Source of the DNA: Prevotella falsenii DSM 22864 = JCM 15124
GTDB taxonomy: Bacteria; Bacteroidota; Bacteroidia; Bacteroidales; Bacteroidaceae
Direction of reading: 5' to 3'
DNA length: 53,092 nucleotides
Assembly: GCF_000613945.1 (NCBI RefSeq)
Contig: NZ_BAJY01000018.1
Span: forward strand, 1 to 53,092
The notes under the pieces are model-generated. The model was not told the origin of the DNA. It made no database searches and saw only the letters and a program-made list of their open reading frames with translations. Of this stretch, positions 15,693 through 25,555 are shown piece by piece (the first letter of the stretch is position 1; each line of letters begins with the position of its first letter). A program made the translations under genes and the position numbers.

Positions 15693-18420
15693 ATGGACAA
15701 AATAGAGATTATTCAGAACGGCGATGTTGCTTCGTGCGACATCGGAGTTAGCAAAGAGGAATGGTTAGAGTTACTGAAAGATTCTGCAATGCCTGTCCTT
15801 TATAAGGAAGCTTTGATAAAGGTGTTCTACGCCCCTGACCATAGAGGCTCTTGTGTTTCTATCTGCAATGAATTCGGGGGCAATCCTCAATCGCTCAATT
15901 CCTATATTACCAAGTGTGGAGAATATGTTCAGAAGAAGCTAGGTAGGTTTCAGGTTATCCGCCCAAATGGAAAGCCATGCTATTGGTTAGTGCCGATGGC
16001 AGAAGGCAAAGACCTGCCCAAAGGCAGTGAGGGAACGTTTGAATGGCGGCTTCGCCCCGAACTCACAGAGGCTATCGAAGAATACTTGTACCGGTATTTG
16101 GTGGAATGTTACAAAAGTCTAAGAAAGGATATTCCTATTGACGATGATAAATGGAACGAGGCTTATAAGTGGCAACTTATAACCGAATGCCAAGGCAAGG
16201 ACTTTATAAGCATTGTCGATAAAGTGCGTGTTACGAACTTGGTTAATACACAATTGGTTAGTCCAACGCTCGACTTTGTGATAAAAAATCGTCCCAAAGA
16301 GCTTGAAAAGGCTATCCAATCACTGGCAGATGGGCAAGTATTGCTGGATAAGCGCATTCAGGATTTCGCTGCTACCATGCAGAAAATAGCAGATGTTCCG
16401 GACAATAACAAACAGAACTTGTATGCAAACGATGAGCGCACTGCATCGGCAATATTGACTTGTATCGACCCCAATACCTATACAACTTATAAGTATGGGC
16501 TATACAATAAGGTTTGCCAATGTTTAAATATACCACCAAAGACAACAGGTAAATGCTATTCTCATTTTATGGAACTCATTAAACCGCTCCTGCATATTGT
16601 TGAAAACGACAACGAACTGCACGATTTGGTGGCTCCATCTATTGAGAATTATGTTAAGTCAGACTTGCTTTTGGCGCAAGATATACTATGGGTACTCTTT
16701 GTTTCGTTCCCGAAACAGCTTGGCTTTCTTTATTCATTGTTGTGGAAACCTCGTTATTGGTGTGTCGGATACTTCTTTGATGGAACGGAATCACAACAGT
16801 CTCGCTTTGTAGAAGAAGGTATTTGGGAAGCGTGGTTCAATGACAACCCCGATGGACAACGCCAATTGAAGCTCGCCAAGACAATAAAAAAAGGCGATAT
16901 TATTATTCTAAAATCGTCGTTTACCAAAGGGAATAAACACAATATACCGTGTGTACGTCTATTTACTCTTGGGGAAGTTACAAGCGACGAAGGTTTTATA
17001 AGAGAAGAAGGAACAAGCACTAATGTATCTTATAAGGTGAACTATTTTTGGCAAGGACAGATGGACTTTGATGGCTCTAAATACGGTCGTTACCGAAAAA
17101 CCATCGATGAATGTACGGATAAAGAAATAATAAACTATATAAGCAGTGTAAGAACCGATGAACCTACGATGAAGTATGCCAAATACATAGAACTGCTTGA
17201 GCAGAACAAAAATTTAGTTCTTACGGGTGCACCCGGAACCGGTAAGACGTTTATGGCGAAGGCTATTGCCAAAGAAATGGGTTGTTCTGACGACGAAATG
17301 GCTTTTGTACAGTTCCACCCTTCGTACGATTACACCGACTTTGTAGAAGGTTTGCGCCCTGTGAAAGACTGCGATAACTTCGGATTTGAACTGCGTAATG
17401 GTGTCTTTAAGGACTTTTGTGCTAAAGCTTTGCAGAATTTTAAGGACTCAAAGAAAACCATTCAAACGCTACAACAAGAGACTTCGGTCCGAGAAATATT
17501 AGAAGACTTCATAGAAGAGGCTATTGATAATAGAATGCCGTTCAATACTTCGGGTACTAAAAACAGTTTTTCTATAGTTGAAAACAATGAGCGTACCATT
17601 ACTGTGGAGGTTCCTGCGAATGAGAAAACAAGATTGGTGAAGCTATCAAAAGCCGACTTTATCGACTTAATGGAGAAGAATATAACTGTTAAAAGCGGTA
17701 AGGATATTCAAGAACACTTCCACAGAAAGCATCGCACACAGCAAGACTCGTACATCTATGTACTTTATAACATCATTAAAAAGCAAGCTGCTAAAAAGCC
17801 GTCCGTAGACGTTTCGCCAGTTGAAATAAAGAAATATGTATTCATAATCGATGAGATTAACCGTGGCGATATTTCAAAAATATTCGGCGAATTGTTCTTT
17901 TCTATCGACGGGATATAGGGGAGAGAATGGGAAAGTGAATACCCAGTACCAAAATATAATAGAAGATGGCGACTCATTCAAGGACGGTTTCTTTGTTCCG
18001 GAAAATGTTTTTATCATTGGAACAATGAACGACATTGACCGTAGTGTAGAGAATATGGACTTTGCCATGCGTCGTCGCTTTTCTTGGGTGGAGGTTACGC
18101 CTGCCGATACGGAATCTATGCTCGACGAACTGTCATGTGTAGAGGAAGCCAAAGAAACGATGGCTCGTTTGAATAAAGCCATTGAAGAAACAGAAGGATT
18201 GGGGTCTGCCTATATGATAGGACCGTCTTACTTCTTAAAACTTGGCGAGAACGGAGGCGATTTCGATAAGTTATGGAAGATGAATATAGAGCCTTTGCTG
18301 CGAGAATATCTTCGCGGATTTCGCAATACAGACGATATTATCAATAAATTCAGTATGGCTTATTTTGCCCAAAAAGAAGAAGAGCATTCAAATATTTCAG
18401 AATTGACAGATGAGAATTAA
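15693..18420 (+). pseudogene. mcrB: McrB, GTPase subunit of a type IV restriction system, frameshifted
   Basis: McrB recognises modified DNA and, with GTP, drives translocation so that McrC can cut. The first frame gives 741 residues: a helical N-terminal region; an EVE/PUA-like domain at about 355-470 (WCVGYFFDG, KKGDIIILKS), which would read the modified base; then the McrB AAA+ domain with Walker A GAPGTGKT at 512-519 and Walker B DEINRG at 720-725. It stops at GELFFSIDGI. The expected continuation GYRGENGKVNTQYQN, the McrB signature TMNDIDRS and the MRRRF finger lie in the next frame up to 18420. At GACGGGATATAGG the family's SIDPGYRG would need two more bases, or one base fewer. The intact protein would be about 908-909 residues. 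There is no long homopolymer, so slippage-type phase variation is unlikely. Inactivation or a base-call error are the alternatives. Confidence 0.85.
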
Positions 18421-19735
18421 TCTGACAGACAACAATGTCGGGCGGGCAGATACCCAAACATTCCTGCGAAAGGAGGTTGCTGCTTTGTTTCCAATTGCAG
18501 ATAAAACGATTGCCGAACTATGCAGAGATAACGAAGGCCTGATCATCTTCCCACACAGCATCAAAGAAACTGACGATAAGGTGGGCGGTTCTTCTGTCAT
18601 TAACATCTTAAATACCGATGATGTGGAAAAAGTACGCATTGCTACCGGCAATATAATGGGCTTTATCGGTATAAATAAAGTTCAGCTTAAGATTAAGTCA
18701 AGATTTGATGCCGGGCGCGACGATTACCTGTTGCATTACATGCTTCAAAAGGTTTTGTCGTTCAATCTTTTCGATCTCAACCATAATAATGAGCAGGAAG
18801 ATGTATTCGATTTCATTATGTTTATGTTTCCGTATTTCCTGAAAGCAGCTTTACGGCAAGGCATATATAGAGAGTATCAGCACTTTAAACATAACGATAC
18901 TAATCTTAGAGGAACGATAGACATTAGTCGGCACATTGCAAGAAATATACCTTTCAACGGCAATATTGCCTATTCGACCCGCGAATATAGCCGCGACAAC
19001 GATATGACAGAACTTATTCGGCATACCATTGAGTTTATGAAAACCAAAAAGTATGGAGAAACAGTCTTGAATATCGACCGCGAAACGAAAGAAAACGTAG
19101 ATGCTATCGTTGAACATACACCTTTATATAACAAGCATGAACGAAACAATATCGTGGGCAAAAACCTCCGAATAAAAAATCATTCTTATTATACGGAATA
19201 TCGACCACTACAAAATCTCTGCTTACAAATTCTACGAATGGAAGAAGTTAAGTACGGTGAGAATGATGAAGAAATTTGCGGCATCTTATTCGATGGTGCG
19301 TGGCTATGGGAAGAATATGTGAATACCATTCTGTATGAGGTTGGGTTTATACACCCGGAAAATAAACTTCGCAAAAATGGTATATACCTTTTTGAAGACC
19401 GTAGTGGTATCCGTTTTCCGGATTTCTATAAGGACAATATGGTACTTGACGCTAAATATAAACGACTTGGCAGCTATGAAAGTGTTTCAAATGTAGCCCC
19501 TGACGATATTCATCAATTGATTGCGTACATAACAGCCTTACAAGTTAATAAAGGAGGATTTGTTGCTCCACTGGAAGAGAAACAGCTTAAGGTTCCCACT
19601 TCTCAGCTGAAAGGAAGTGCTGCTACTCTTTCTATATATGGTATTGAAATCAGTAAAGAGGCATCATCGTATGCAGACTTCTGTAATAAGATGCAAAAGA
19701 TGGAAGCTGCATTTGTAAAATCAATAACACAATAA
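18410..19735 (+). CDS. mcrC: McrC, nuclease subunit of the type IV restriction system
   Basis: A 441-residue partner of McrB that supplies the endonuclease. It shows the McrC N-terminal beta domain, then LRGTIDISRHIARN (about 170), and a C-terminal PD-(D/E)xK core in which IRFPDFYKDNMVLDAKYKRL gives Asp338, Asp347 and Lys349. The frame is complete. The ATG overlaps the mcrB stop by 11 bp, the normal coupled layout. Without a working McrB the nuclease would have no motor and the system should be silent. If the mcrB frameshift is an artefact, the locus should restrict methylated or hydroxymethylated DNA. Confidence 0.9.
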   Translation: MRINLTDNNVGRADTQTFLRKEVAALFPIADKTIAELCRDNEGLIIFPHSIKETDDKVGGSSVINILNTDDVEKVRIATGNIMGFIGINKVQLKIKSRFDAGRDDYLLHYMLQKVLSFNLFDLNHNNEQEDVFDFIMFMFPYFLKAALRQGIYREYQHFKHNDTNLRGTIDISRHIARNIPFNGNIAYSTREYSRDNDMTELIRHTIEFMKTKKYGETVLNIDRETKENVDAIVEHTPLYNKHERNNIVGKNLRIKNHSYYTEYRPLQNLCLQILRMEEVKYGENDEEICGILFDGAWLWEEYVNTILYEVGFIHPENKLRKNGIYLFEDRSGIRFPDFYKDNMVLDAKYKRLGSYESVSNVAPDDIHQLIAYITALQVNKGGFVAPLEEKQLKVPTSQLKGSAATLSIYGIEISKEASSYADFCNKMQKMEAAFVKSITQ

Positions 19736-19800
19736 TAGTTGCGACAGGGAAGAAAGACAAGATAGAAGTACAACGAATTGGTATAGAGCGGGGTAGAATG

Positions 19801-19868
19801 ATGGAAATTGAACAATTCTTTAACTATGTTTGCATACAAGTATATGCAAGCAAACTATTAAAGAGATG
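19801..19868 (+). pseudogene. internally deleted remnant of the AlkD-like gene
   Basis: ATGGAAATTGAAC at 19801 resembles the start of the AlkD-like gene (ATGGAAATAGACA at 14267). The segment CATACAAGTATATGCAAGC then AAACTATTAAAGAGATG (about 19833-19869) resembles its last codons (CATACAAGTATGCAACC then AAACTATTAAAGAAATGA, 14852-14885). About 550 bases of the middle are missing. The 26 bases before each copy also match at about 22 positions and include the mcrC stop here. No further gene is seen up to 20041. Confidence 0.6.
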
Positions 19869-20041
19869 TTGTAAAGTTCTATCATAGAAATCCTAGGATT
19901 TCCTATTTTTCGTAGTATCTTTAGATGACGTCGCTTTTCCTTTGGTGTCAGCAATGTGATGATAAATCGTGCCCCTACATAGCCGAAAGGTGTTAAATGC
20001 ACCTTTATAAGCAGATAACCTATGCCTTTAAAACGCATAAA

Positions 20042-20068
20042 TCCCGAACTTCCATTGGAAATTCGGGA
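20042..20068 (-). terminator. terminator of the rplU-rpmA operon
   Basis: TCCCGAACTTCC and GGAAATTCGGGA form a 12-bp stem with one mismatch and an ATT loop, about 40 bp past the rpmA stop. On the minus strand a TTTATGCGTTTT tail follows. Confidence 0.7.
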
Positions 20069-20106
20069 CTATGTTGTTTGTTTGGAATAGTTTTGTTTGT
20101 TTTGCT

Positions 20107-20397
20107 TTACGCTTCCGGTGTTTGTGTTTTTGCAGCGTATGCTTCTTCAGAGAGTACAGAGACCTTGCTCTTGTTGTACTTACCTCTGTGGAAGTAAACG
20201 ATACCGTTTGCGAGAGCGTAGAGTGTATCGTCTTTACCTTGTGCTACGTTTTCACCCGGGTAGTGCTTGTTACCGCGCTGGCGTACGATAATGTTGCCTG
20301 CGATAATCTTCTGACCACCTCCGATTTTAACACCTAAACGCTTTGAATGCGATTCGCGTCCGTTCTTAGAACTACCGACACCTTTTTTATGAGCCAT
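20107..20397 (-). CDS. rpmA: large ribosomal subunit protein bL27
   Basis: A component of the 50S subunit whose N-terminus reaches the peptidyl-transferase centre. The start [20 protein letters not shown] and the [22 protein letters not shown] block are typical. It does not carry the cleaved N-terminal extension seen in Firmicutes. The C-terminus (about residues 80-96, ending AAKTQTPEA) is a little longer than in Escherichia coli. It follows rplU after 17 bp, the usual order, and is closed by the hairpin at 20042-20068. Confidence 0.97.
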   Translation of the reverse strand: MAHKKGVGSSKNGRESHSKRLGVKIGGGQKIIAGNIIVRQRGNKHYPGENVAQGKDDTLYALANGIVYFHRGKYNKSKVSVLSEEAYAAKTQTPEA

Positions 20398-20414
20398 TTC
20401 CTGTCCTCCTAAAT

Positions 20415-20732
20415 TTAAGCGTTAATTGTTTTAATCTCTACCTGTGTGAAGTGTGAACGATGACCGTTCTTCTTGCGAGAGTCCTTGCGACGCTTCATTT
20501 TGAAGACGATTACCTTATCACCCTTTACAAGTGGGTTTACCACCTCGGCTATTACTTTTGCACCACTAACAGTAGGTGCGCCCACTGTGACCGTTCCCTC
20601 GTTGTCTAAGAGCAGAACTTTGTCAAACTCAACAGTCTTGCCTTCTTCCGCATCTTTGATGTGGTTCACGAAGAGTTTCTTCCCTTCTTCGACCTTAAAC
20701 TGCTGACCGTTAATTTCTACAATTGCGTACAT
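20415..20732 (-). CDS. rplU: large ribosomal subunit protein bL21
   Basis: A 105-residue 50S subunit protein binding 23S r[23 protein letters not shown], the central [11 protein letters not shown] and the C-terminal [20 protein letters not shown] rRNA-binding segment are diagnostic. The open frame extends 14 codons further upstream, but the conserved start is the Met at 20732. The leader of about 80 nt carries a -7 box at 20817-20824. Confidence 0.97.
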   Translation of the reverse strand: MYAIVEINGQQFKVEEGKKLFVNHIKDAEEGKTVEFDKVLLLDNEGTVTVGAPTVSGAKVIAEVVNPLVKGDKVIVFKMKRRKDSRKKNGHRSHFTQVEIKTINA

Positions 20733-20816
20733 TTTATTTATTGTAAACGGTTTCACCGATAGGCGGCGGAGCATCTTTCCCGCACTTATTCGAGCCTAAA
20801 CGGCATAAAAACTGTG

Positions 20817-20824
20817 CAAAGTTA
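20817..20824 (-). promoter_or_regulatory. -7 box of the rplU-rpmA operon
   Basis: On the minus strand this reads TAACTTTG, matching TAnnTTTG. No exact TTTG sits 19-21 bp upstream. The roughly 80-nt GC-rich leader between it and rplU could hold an autoregulatory structure; I did not find a defined one. Confidence 0.5.
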
Positions 20825-20884
20825 CGAATTTCCTTTTTATTAATGGTGTGTTTGTGCGCTGTGAGGAACGCGAATTAGGAAGAA

Positions 20885-21832
20885 TTAACAAAGATTATCT
20901 AATATCAGCCTTGCCACACGTATGCCCGGGTTTTGCGGTCGCTGCATTAAGTATTGGTAAAGGGTTTCTTTTGGTTCTACCACCCGGCTGCCGTTTTTCT
21001 TCAGGCTCGATGCGTTCAGTAGGTGAAGTCCGTCGCTGTGCCACACGGCGAAGCCCAAATGGGTTGTATCGAGGTTGCGTTTGTTGGTCGTAATGGCAAT
21101 AATGTCGCCGTTGCGCACCACTTTGCGCAGCAGTGCAGTGTTCGTCAGCCGGCTTTTAGGTATGTATCGCACTATGGTGCCGTTGGTTTGGTCTTCCTGT
21201 CTCTTTATGGCTGCCACACGTTTGGGGCAGTTACGCAGCATGTCGTAGGCATTGTGGTTCTCGCTCATGTAGTTTATCTTCAGTCGTTGCGTAGCGGTGA
21301 AGGGCGGGTTCGGCGAAACTATTTCCTTGACGAACCCCATTTGCGCATTGTCGGTTACCCACCATTGGTAGTAATGCAGTCGGTTTTCGTAGGTAAGGCG
21401 TCCCTGTCGATAGCGAATACTTTGTAACATGCGCTTGAAATCGCTGAAACGACTGTGGTTTCGGTCTATGCAGAGCACCACAGCGATAACGGTTTCGAGA
21501 TAGGTTGTGCAGTCCATTTCCCGCGTATTCACTACGAGCGTTTCTTCGCTGTTGCGGTCGAGCGAGTGTGCAACGTAGGGAATGCCAACGAAATGGCGTG
21601 CCGCTTTCAGTATCATATCCTCTTTTGACAGTTTTGACCGTAAGGGGAGCAGATCCGAAAGCAGGCGTTCTATGCGGGCAGAGTCCGATGTTGCAGCCTT
21701 TTCCGTGCTTTGTTGGCTGTGCTTTTCAGTTGCAAAGGCGGAGGAGTAGCGGGCAGTTCGTGTGGTTGTTGCGTTGCCAACCGAGAGCAAAGCAAGCATT
21801 GCGAGCGGCAAAAGAAATCTTATTGTCCTCAT
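20885..21832 (-). CDS. DUF1460 family protein, amidase-like (NlpC/P60 fold)
   Basis: A 315-residue protein with an N-terminal signal segment (MRTIRFLLPLAMLALLSVGN). Its core matches DUF1460, described as N-acetylmuramoyl-L-alanine amidase-like. Cys108 in TREMDCTTYLE is the likely nucleophile. THLGFAVW near residue 262 supplies the histidine, and the LLNASS segment near 275 follows. Relatives cut the bond between muramic acid and the stem peptide, so it probably works on cell-wall fragments in the periplasm. Its ATG overlaps the stop of the DUF4421 gene by 4 bp, so the two are translationally coupled and transcribed with the oxidoreductase upstream. Confidence 0.82.
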   Translation of the reverse strand: MRTIRFLLPLAMLALLSVGNATTTRTARYSSAFATEKHSQQSTEKAATSDSARIERLLSDLLPLRSKLSKEDMILKAARHFVGIPYVAHSLDRNSEETLVVNTREMDCTTYLETVIAVVLCIDRNHSRFSDFKRMLQSIRYRQGRLTYENRLHYYQWWVTDNAQMGFVKEIVSPNPPFTATQRLKINYMSENHNAYDMLRNCPKRVAAIKRQEDQTNGTIVRYIPKSRLTNTALLRKVVRNGDIIAITTNKRNLDTTHLGFAVWHSDGLHLLNASSLKKNGSRVVEPKETLYQYLMQRPQNPGIRVARLILDNLC

Positions 21833-23019
21833 TTCGTTGCTGTTTTATCTTTGTTTTTCTTTGCTTTTCCTCGCTTTCCGAAGTTCATACCCACGTAGAA
21901 ATTCAGGTTTCCGAAAAGGTTGCGCGTAGAAAAATGGTCGCGTCGGTAGTTGAAAGCGTGCATAATGGCACTCATGCCGGCATACCATTTTGTGTTGTTC
22001 CATACCAACCCGAAGCGTGTTGTGCCGTCTATGTTGATGTTGTTGGATATGATTCGGCGCAACGAGAAATTCTCTTCGACAATCTTTCCGCCGTTGTGCT
22101 TGTAGGCAAGACCGAGCGTTGCCGATGCTGCGAGCAGCCAGTTGTGTGCAAACACGTAGTTGTAGGCGTAGCCGCCGCTGACGGAAAAGTTGGTATAGCG
22201 TATTTCTTCTGCTTCGAGCGTGTTCTCGATGTCTTCTATATTGCCCTTCATCTGCAGGTGCTCAAACGCCAATCGGTAAAATTCGGGCCAGTCTACCTTT
22301 AGCGAGTGTCTTGTGTAACCGATGCCGATGAGGGGGCTGCCTGCCGATTTTCGTTGCACGGTGCTTTGACTGAAAGCAGCAGGATAGGAGAAACGGCGAT
22401 GGTTGAATATATAGTAGATGTTAAATCCCTTTACGGTAGACTCCACTCCGTCGAAGTCAATGCCCTCCAAAGGTTTTGTGTTGGTCTTGTCGCCCATCGA
22501 CAAGTGGCGTATTTTAAAGTCCTGTCCCGTCTTCCGATAATAGAGGTCGATGCCTATTTTCGAACTGTAGAGACTGAGGTCGAACTCTTTTCGCTTTTGT
22601 TCCGTGCTGTTGAAAAACGGGTGTTTAATATCAATGGTGTAGCCGAGGAATATCCATCGCCACCCAATATAGGGACCGATGCGTATGGCAGGTTCGGGTG
22701 CAAAGGTTACTCTGTGGCGTTGTTGGCTGTTGAGCACATACACTTCGAAGTTGTTGGTGTTCTGTATCATTGCCGTGAAGTTGTACCGCTGCGGTTCAAT
22801 GTAGACGGTATCGATGTCGTTCATCTTGTTCATCGTCTTTTCTACATTGCGCAAGTGTCGCCTGTACCAGCGTTTTGTGGTGTCCGGGCGTTGCCATTTT
22901 ACACTGTCGAAGCGTTGCCGCTCTGCGTTTTCGGGTATGGTTACAATGTTGCTTTCAGCCCATGTTGCAGGGGCGAAAAGCAACGATAGCAGGCAGAAGA
23001 TAATGGCTTTGGCGAGCAT
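21829..23019 (-). CDS. DUF4421 family exported protein, probably outer membrane
   Basis: A 396-residue protein beginning with a signal peptide (MLAKAIIFCLLSLLFAPATW, then A). The body has repeated alternating hydrophobic and aromatic strands such as IGPYIGWRWIFLGYTIDIKH and FSVSGGYAYNYVFAHNW, and ends in GNLNFYVGMNFGKRGKAKKN, the look of a small outer-membrane beta barrel. These features match DUF4421, a Bacteroidota family of unknown function. It starts 4 bp after the repaired end of the oxidoreductase gene and overlaps the DUF1460 gene by 4 bp. The three form one operon, probably concerned with the envelope. Confidence 0.8.
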   Translation of the reverse strand: MLAKAIIFCLLSLLFAPATWAESNIVTIPENAERQRFDSVKWQRPDTTKRWYRRHLRNVEKTMNKMNDIDTVYIEPQRYNFTAMIQNTNNFEVYVLNSQQRHRVTFAPEPAIRIGPYIGWRWIFLGYTIDIKHPFFNSTEQKRKEFDLSLYSSKIGIDLYYRKTGQDFKIRHLSMGDKTNTKPLEGIDFDGVESTVKGFNIYYIFNHRRFSYPAAFSQSTVQRKSAGSPLIGIGYTRHSLKVDWPEFYRLAFEHLQMKGNIEDIENTLEAEEIRYTNFSVSGGYAYNYVFAHNWLLAASATLGLAYKHNGGKIVEENFSLRRIISNNINIDGTTRFGLVWNNTKWYAGMSAIMHAFNYRRDHFSTRNLFGNLNFYVGMNFGKRGKAKKNKDKTATK

Positions 23020-23023
23020 AGCG

Positions 23024-24006
23024 TTAGTATTTGCCTAATATTCTGTCCATTACCCAGTTGGTAGGAGTAGCTCTATGCTGTTTATTTCGCATTTGCCATA
23101 TCCCTGAAGGTCCTGTACCACGGCACGAATAAGGGGTTCTTGCACATAGTGGGGGTTCTTTATGTCGAGGTATTGCACACCTTCGCTGGTGTAGAGGGTA
23201 ATGGGTTCGTAGTTGTAAACCGAGAAAATAATTCGCCCTTTCGTGCCGTAAATCTCGATACAGTCCTCTTTTGCGCTTTCGTGAGCGGTGAAACTCCACG
23301 ACCCACTGCCACAAAGTCCACTTTCAAAGCGAAACACAGCGTTCACCGTATCTTCCACTTCGTACAGTCCGGTGCGGTTTGCGGTGTATCCGTGTGCCTT
23401 TACGATGACGCCAAACATGCTCTGCAACAAGTCAATCTGATGGGGTGCAAGGTCGTAGAAATATCCTCTGCCTGCCTCTTGAGGCTGCAATCGCCACGGC
23501 AGTTCGTCCGAATTGTCGTCTTCGAGTTCCGTTGCGGGCACGGCAAAGCGTATCTGCATAGTGAGCACCTTTCCGATTGCGCCGCATTGCAAAATCTCTT
23601 TCACCTTCTTAAAATAAGGTAGATAGCGACGATAGTAAGCCACAAAGCAGGGCACGCCCGTCTGTTCAGCCACACGGTTGATGCGCACGCAGTCTTCGTA
23701 CGACGCTGCCAACGGCTTCTCTATTAAGCAAGGCTTGCCCGCCCGCATCGCCATGATGGCGTAGGTGGCGTGCGCCGATGGTGGCGTAGCTATGTAGACG
23801 GCATTCACGTTAGGGTCGTTCACCAGCAGTTGTGCATCGGTGTACCAGCGTGGTATGCCGTGTTGGTTGGCGTAGGTGCGTGCGTTTCTTGCATTTCGGC
23901 TGAATACAGCTTCCACATGCGACTCGGTTACAGCGTTGAAAGCTGCTCCCGACTTGCGTTCCGTAGCCTCTCCGCAGCCTATAAATCCCCAAGAAATATG
24001 CTTCAT
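23024..24006 (-). pseudogene. Gfo/Idh/MocA family oxidoreductase, frameshifted near the C-terminus as read
   Basis: A NAD(P)-dependent oxidoreductase, probably acting on a sugar or sugar-derived substrate. The Rossmann motif GFIGCGEAT opens the protein. YIATPPSAHA and the catalytic EKPLA motif (about 95-99) follow, then the C-terminal alpha/beta domain with YDLAPHQIDLL. The uninterrupted frame ends at 23050 with the unlikely tail IELLLPTG. In the next frame the sequence runs on as ATPTNWVMDRILGKY to a stop at 23024, the expected end for this family and 4 bp before the next gene. A single G missing from GAGGCTACT (near 23078) explains the break. The intact enzyme would have about 327 residues. 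Both the natural end and the operon spacing favour a base-call error or a very recent mutation. Minus-strand -7 matches lie at 24023-24030 and 24089-24096. Confidence 0.82.
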
Positions 24007-24205
24007 TATTGTTTCTTTTTTGCAAAAATAATACCCATAAGCGGTATGAAAGTTTGCACTCCGGTACCTGAATGCAGTTTCTTTTCTGCAAAATTACGAA
24101 TTTTCTGCTGAATAATATCCCTGCCGTCTATAAATATATATAATGTGTGGACGAAATCGGAAAAATATTATTAAATTTGCAAACAAACGAAAAATCTATT
24201 TAAAA

Positions 24206-25498
24206 ATGAAGAAAATAAACTTATTGCTATTGCTCCTGCTTGCCGGCACCTTTGCTTTTGCGCAGGATTTTCAACGCTATTTTGAAGATGCAACGTTGCG
24301 TATAGACTACAATTTCGCAGGAAACGCCCACCAACAAACCATTGCCGTGGACGAACTCTGCCGTATGCCACGATGGTATGGCAAGAAACACAGGCTCAGC
24401 GAGCTGCCTGTGGAAGGTTACGGACAGCTCACGGTGCGCGACCATCGCACAAAGGAGGTCATCTATCGCAACTCTTTCTCTACACTTTTCCAAGAATGGC
24501 TCACTTACGACGAAGCAAAGACCATCAAAAAATCGTTCGAGAATGTTTTCCTCGTACCTTTCCCGAAAGATACGGCTGACGTAACCATCGAATTGCGCGA
24601 CAACCGTCGCCGCGTGATGGCGGCACTCACCCATACCGTTGTGCCTACCGACATACTGATACGGCGCATCGGCGAGAAATATGTAACGCCCTACGAAACC
24701 CTCCAAAAAGCTGCCGACACCACACGTTGCATACACGTTGCCTACGTGGCAGAAGGTTACACCGATGCCGAAATGCCCGCTTTCCTGAACGATTGCCGCA
24801 CGGCAATGGAGGCTCTGTTTGCCCACGAGCCGTTCAAATCGTTGCGCAACCGCTTCAATGTGGTAGCCGTGAAGTCGCCATCGGCAGAGAGTGGCACGTC
24901 AATCCCCGGCAAAGGAATTTGGAAAAACACCGCCCTACACTCTAATTTCGACACCTTTTACAGCGACAGATACCTTACTACGCTGCATCTGAAGACCCTG
25001 CACAACTGGCTGGCAGGCACGCCTTACGAGCACATCATCGTGTTGGTGAACACCGAAAACTATGGTGGTGGCGGCATATTGAACTCGTACAACCTTTCCA
25101 TGGTGCGCCACCCAGCTTTCAAACCGGTTGTCGTACACGAATTCGGACACTCTTTTGCAGGCTTGGGCGACGAGTACGGCTACGGCGACATACCGATGTA
25201 TCCGCACGACATAGAGCCTTGGGAAGCCAATCTTACCACGCTTGTAGACCTACAATCGAAGTGGGCGGATATGGTAACGAAGAATACGCCATTGCCAACG
25301 CCGCAACCAGCCGACCTTGACAAGCCCAATGCGAAGCAAGACAAATGGAAAATAGGTGCTTACGAGCCTGCAGGATACTCGAAACACGGCGTTTACCGTG
25401 CTTATCCCGACTGTCGTATGCGCACAAACCAAAACCCCAACTTCTGTCCGGTGTGCCAACGCGCCATCACGAAATTGGTTAAGTTCTACACTGAATAA
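24206..25498 (+). CDS. secreted M64 family metallopeptidase (IgA peptidase-like)
   Basis: A 430-residue protein with a signal peptide (MKKINLLLLLLLAGTFAFAQ). An N-terminal beta domain covers roughly residues 21-150. The M64 catalytic domain follows, with FVAEGYT-like VAYVAEGYTDAEM near 177, the NTENYGGGGI segment near 285, and the zinc motif HEFGHSFAGLGDEY starting at His311 (His311, Glu312, His315 and a distal Asp). CRMRTNQNPNFCPVCQRAI near the C-terminus is typical. M64 includes the Clostridium ramosum IgA protease, but most members have unknown substrates and immunoglobulin cleavage must not be assumed. I start at 24206, where a real signal peptide begins, not at the upstream ATG at 24143. 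A -7 box TAAATTTG lies at 24172-24179. Confidence 0.88.
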   Translation: MKKINLLLLLLLAGTFAFAQDFQRYFEDATLRIDYNFAGNAHQQTIAVDELCRMPRWYGKKHRLSELPVEGYGQLTVRDHRTKEVIYRNSFSTLFQEWLTYDEAKTIKKSFENVFLVPFPKDTADVTIELRDNRRRVMAALTHTVVPTDILIRRIGEKYVTPYETLQKAADTTRCIHVAYVAEGYTDAEMPAFLNDCRTAMEALFAHEPFKSLRNRFNVVAVKSPSAESGTSIPGKGIWKNTALHSNFDTFYSDRYLTTLHLKTLHNWLAGTPYEHIIVLVNTENYGGGGILNSYNLSMVRHPAFKPVVVHEFGHSFAGLGDEYGYGDIPMYPHDIEPWEANLTTLVDLQSKWADMVTKNTPLPTPQPADLDKPNAKQDKWKIGAYEPAGYSKHGVYRAYPDCRMRTNQNPNFCPVCQRAITKLVKFYTE

Positions 25499-25555
25499 AG
25501 AAAGACAAAGTTTAATCCAATCGTTCATTAGCGTCCTTTACTGATTTTGTTCGAT

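Noticed and set aside
17895..17925. Phase-variable switch in mcrB
   Set aside because: Only GGG runs are present at the break. There is no long homopolymer or tandem repeat to drive reversible slippage.
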